This document shows positions 6,503 through 9,202 of a stretch of 9,202 bases of DNA, one piece after another (position 1 is the stretch's first letter; each line of letters starts with the position of its first letter). Origin of the DNA: an uncultured Ruminococcus sp. (GTDB taxonomy: Bacteria; Bacillota; Clostridia; Oscillospirales; CAG-272); contig CACZSP010000089.1 in the NCBI GenBank assembly GCA_902783905.1, positions 1 through 9,202 on the forward strand, read 5' to 3'. Under the pieces are notes generated by a model, which was not told the DNA's origin, ran no database searches, and was given only the letters and a program-made list of their open reading frames with translations. The position numbers and the translations under genes were made by a program.

Positions 6503-9202
6503 ATGCCTTCACAATACATAAGGATCCGCGGAGCGCGGGTCCACAATCTCAAAAATATCGATCTCGACATACCGCGGGACAGACTGACGGTGCTGACCGG
6601 GCTTTCAGGCTCGGGTAAGTCGTCTCTCGCCTTCGACACTCTTTACGCAGAAGGTCACCGCAGGTTCGTCGAGTCTCTGTCGTCCTACGCCCGCCAGTTC
6701 CTCGGACAGCTGGACAAGCCGGACGTGGATATGATAGAGGGGCTTTCACCGGCTATCTCGATAGATCAGAAAACGACGTCGAAAAACCCGCGGTCGACCG
6801 TCGGAACGGTGACCGAAATATACGATTATCTGCGCCTTCTGTACGCGAGAGTAGGCGTCCCGCACTGCCCGGTCTGCGGCAAGGAGATCAGACGGCAGAC
6901 GGTGGACAAAATACTGGACGGCATCATGTCGATGCCCGAGGGAGAGCGCTTTATGGTGCTTGCCCCCGTCGTCCGCGCCAAAAAGGGAATGCATGAAAAG
7001 GTACTTGCCGACGCGAGACGTTCCGGCTATTCAAGAGTCAGGATAGACGGGAGCCTGTGGGGCCTTGACGAGGATATAAAACTCGACAAAAACCTGCGGC
7101 ACGACGTGGACGTCGTCGTTGACAGACTGGTGATGCGTGAAGGAATAAGGACGCGGCTGTCGGATTCGGTTGAAACGGCGCTCGCTCTCGCCGACGGACA
7201 TCTTTCGGTGGTCACCGTCCCGCGGGACGGGGAAGAGGAGAAAACGATGTTCTTTTCTCAGGCGTACGCCTGCGAGGAGCACGGGATTTCCTTCGGCGAA
7301 CTCGAGCCGCGTATGTTCTCGTTCAACAATCCCGCGGGCGCCTGCCCCGCCTGCGCCGGGCTCGGCGTGACAAGGCGGGTTTCCCCGGAGGCGATCATAC
7401 CTGACAGGACGAAAACGCTCCGTGAGGGAGCGATTGCCGTCAACGGCTTCAAGACCCTCGACGAGGATTCCTGGAAGGGACCGCTTTTCTCGGCGGTCGG
7501 AGAAAGGCACGGGTTTACCGTCGATACGCGTATCTGCGATATGACTCCCGAACAGTACGATATTCTGCTTTACGGTACGGGAGACGAGACTTATGATATT
7601 ACGAGGTTTTTTTCCCGTCAGGAGCGGCGGCAGGTAGTGAAATTCGAGGGCGTCGTCGGGAAGATAGAACAGTATCTTCAGATCTCCGGCATGGAGGAGT
7701 ATTACGAGAATTTCGTCGAGGAGATCCCGTGCTCGGTCTGCAAAGGCAGGCGCCTGAACGAAATGTCGCTCGCCGTCACCGTCGCCGGACTCCCGATCGA
7801 CCGCTTCTGCGATCAGTCGGTGTCGGACGCGCTCGCTCTTATGAGATCGGGAAGGATCGATCTGACTCCGTCTGAAGCCGAGATCGTCAGGGAAGTGCTC
7901 AAGGAGATACGAGCGCGCCTCGAATTTCTCGAAAGCGTCGGACTCGAATATCTGACTCTGTCAAGACGCGCCGGTACCCTGTCGGGCGGCGAGGCACAAA
8001 GGATAAGACTCGCCACTCAGATCGGATCGGCTCTCGCCGGGGTGCTTTACGTCCTCGACGAGCCGAGCATCGGACTTCACCAGCGGGACAACGGAAGACT
8101 TATTTCCACGCTCTGCAGGCTGCGCGATCTCGGAAACACCGTTATTGTCGTCGAACACGACGAGGAAATGATGCGGGCTGCCGATTACATAGTCGATATC
8201 GGACCTGGAGCCGGAGTGCACGGAGGATACGTCGTCGCCTGCGGAACGCCCGCCGAGGTCGCCGCGAACACCGCTTCGATAACCGGAGACTATCTTTCCG
8301 GCAGAAAAAAGATCCCTGTTCCGGCCGAGCGCAGGAAGGGGAACGGACACGTTCTTTCGGTGAGAAACGCGGCGGTCAACAACCTGAAGAATCTTGCAGT
8401 CGACGTGCCGCTCGGATGCTTCGTATGCGTCACCGGGGTGTCGGGCTCTGGAAAGTCATCTCTCGTAAACGGAGTGATCTCTCCCGTCCTTGCAGCCGAG
8501 CTCAACGGAGCGCGGAAAAAGCCGGGCGTAAAGGGCACCGTTTCGGGATATGAAAACCTAGACAAGCTTATCTGCATAGACCAGAGCCCGATAGGACGGA
8601 CTCCGAGGTCCAATCCCGCGACCTATACCGGCCTTTTCAACGAGATCAGGATGCTTTTCGCCAGGACTCAGGAGGCGATCGCCAGAGGATACGGTCCCGG
8701 AAGGTTTTCCTTCAACGTCAAGGGCGGCAGATGCGAGGCATGCGGCGGCGACGGAGTTCGCTGTATCGAAATGCATTTTCTTCCCGACGTTTACGTGACC
8801 TGCGACGTCTGCAAGGGAAAAAAATACAACCGCGAGACTCTCGAGATCAAATACAAGGGCAAGAACATTTACGAAGTTCTTGAAATGACCGCGGAAGAGG
8901 GGCTCTCCTTTTTCGACGGTATTCCGAAGATACGACGTTTCCTTCAGACGATGTGCGACGTAGGACTCGGATACATAAAGATAGGCCAGCCGTCTACGAC
9001 CATATCGGGCGGGGAGGCGCAGCGGGTCAAGCTCGCGACCGAGCTGACGAAACGCGGCACCGGAAAGACCTTCTACATCCTCGACGAACCGACGACCGGA
9101 CTTCATACAGAGGACGTCAGAAAGCTTCTGGACGTGCTGTCCCGGATCGTTGACGCCGGGAACACCGTGCTTGTGATCGAACACAATCTTGAAGTTATCA
9201 AG
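6503..9202 (+). CDS. uvrA: excinuclease ABC subunit A, partial (C-terminus off the right edge)
   Basis: UvrA is the dimeric ABC-type ATPase that finds bulky DNA lesions and loads UvrB. Exactly 900 codons are open to the window end; the family is usually about 940-950 residues, so only the tail is missing. The first ATPase module has Walker A GLSGSGKS (33-40), signature LSGGEAQR (493-500) and Walker B VLYVLDEPS (514-522). The second has GVSGSGKS (645-652), ISGGEAQR (834-841) and ILDEPTTGL (859-867). Cysteine motifs are C122/C125, C410/C413 and the DNA-binding zinc finger C744/C747-C767/C770. The first large zinc site reads C257-x2-H260 with C281/C284, so a histidine replaces the usual fourth cysteine. 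The second signature begins I rather than L. The ATG at 6503 has AGAGG 5 nt upstream. It follows uvrB by 120 bp with the heptad repeat between, and no obvious SOS box precedes it. Confidence 0.98.
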   Translation, partial: MPSQYIRIRGARVHNLKNIDLDIPRDRLTVLTGLSGSGKSSLAFDTLYAEGHRRFVESLSSYARQFLGQLDKPDVDMIEGLSPAISIDQKTTSKNPRSTVGTVTEIYDYLRLLYARVGVPHCPVCGKEIRRQTVDKILDGIMSMPEGERFMVLAPVVRAKKGMHEKVLADARRSGYSRVRIDGSLWGLDEDIKLDKNLRHDVDVVVDRLVMREGIRTRLSDSVETALALADGHLSVVTVPRDGEEEKTMFFSQAYACEEHGISFGELEPRMFSFNNPAGACPACAGLGVTRRVSPEAIIPDRTKTLREGAIAVNGFKTLDEDSWKGPLFSAVGERHGFTVDTRICDMTPEQYDILLYGTGDETYDITRFFSRQERRQVVKFEGVVGKIEQYLQISGMEEYYENFVEEIPCSVCKGRRLNEMSLAVTVAGLPIDRFCDQSVSDALALMRSGRIDLTPSEAEIVREVLKEIRARLEFLESVGLEYLTLSRRAGTLSGGEAQRIRLATQIGSALAGVLYVLDEPSIGLHQRDNGRLISTLCRLRDLGNTVIVVEHDEEMMRAADYIVDIGPGAGVHGGYVVACGTPAEVAANTASITGDYLSGRKKIPVPAERRKGNGHVLSVRNAAVNNLKNLAVDVPLGCFVCVTGVSGSGKSSLVNGVISPVLAAELNGARKKPGVKGTVSGYENLDKLICIDQSPIGRTPRSNPATYTGLFNEIRMLFARTQEAIARGYGPGRFSFNVKGGRCEACGGDGVRCIEMHFLPDVYVTCDVCKGKKYNRETLEIKYKGKNIYEVLEMTAEEGLSFFDGIPKIRRFLQTMCDVGLGYIKIGQPSTTISGGEAQRVKLATELTKRGTGKTFYILDEPTTGLHTEDVRKLLDVLSRIVDAGNTVLVIEHNLEVIK

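Noticed and set aside
8558..9184. A 208-codon minus-strand open frame inside uvrA
   Set aside because: It is antisense to the second ATPase module of UvrA, whose motifs are intact, and nothing supports translation of it.

Overview
The window is a stretch of bacterial chromosome carrying conserved housekeeping genes, dense and with short intergenic gaps. I see no phage, plasmid, insertion sequence, CRISPR array, tRNA or rRNA. Several traits point to the Bacillota, most likely a moderately GC-rich member of the Clostridia: an archaeal/eukaryotic-type prolyl-tRNA synthetase without the bacterial editing insertion, AGGAGG-type ribosome binding sites, sigma-A-type promoters in AT-rich gaps, and the gene order uvrB then uvrA. 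Genus or species cannot be read from this sequence.

Layout. On the minus strand (positions 1-2449) proS is followed 38 bp later by a SEDS-family (RodA/FtsW/SpoVE) peptidoglycan glycosyltransferase that runs off the left edge. From 2450 to 2628 lies a compact divergent control region. It holds a perfect-consensus promoter facing proS and a near-consensus promoter facing queA, with their -35 boxes 10 bp apart. On the plus strand follow queA (tRNA queuosine synthesis), a separate promoter, a VanZ-like membrane protein gene overlapping uvrB by 8 nt, uvrB, an 86-bp inverted element made of degenerate 7-bp repeats, and uvrA, which is complete at its start but cut by the right edge after 900 codons.

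How the genes work together. UvrA and UvrB are the damage-recognition half of nucleotide excision repair; uvrC is not in the window. proS and queA both serve translation (tRNA charging and anticodon wobble modification). The SEDS protein polymerises peptidoglycan, and the VanZ-like protein is an envelope protein of uncertain function.

The items most worth a second look are small. They are a GC hairpin that may bring a distant Shine-Dalgarno sequence next to the proS start codon, the heptad-repeat element whose first unit contains the uvrB stop codon, a tandem 12-mer at the presumed proS transcription start, the overlap of a VanZ-like gene with uvrB, and unusual residues in the SEDS, UvrA and UvrB proteins. 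I found no undescribed multi-gene system.
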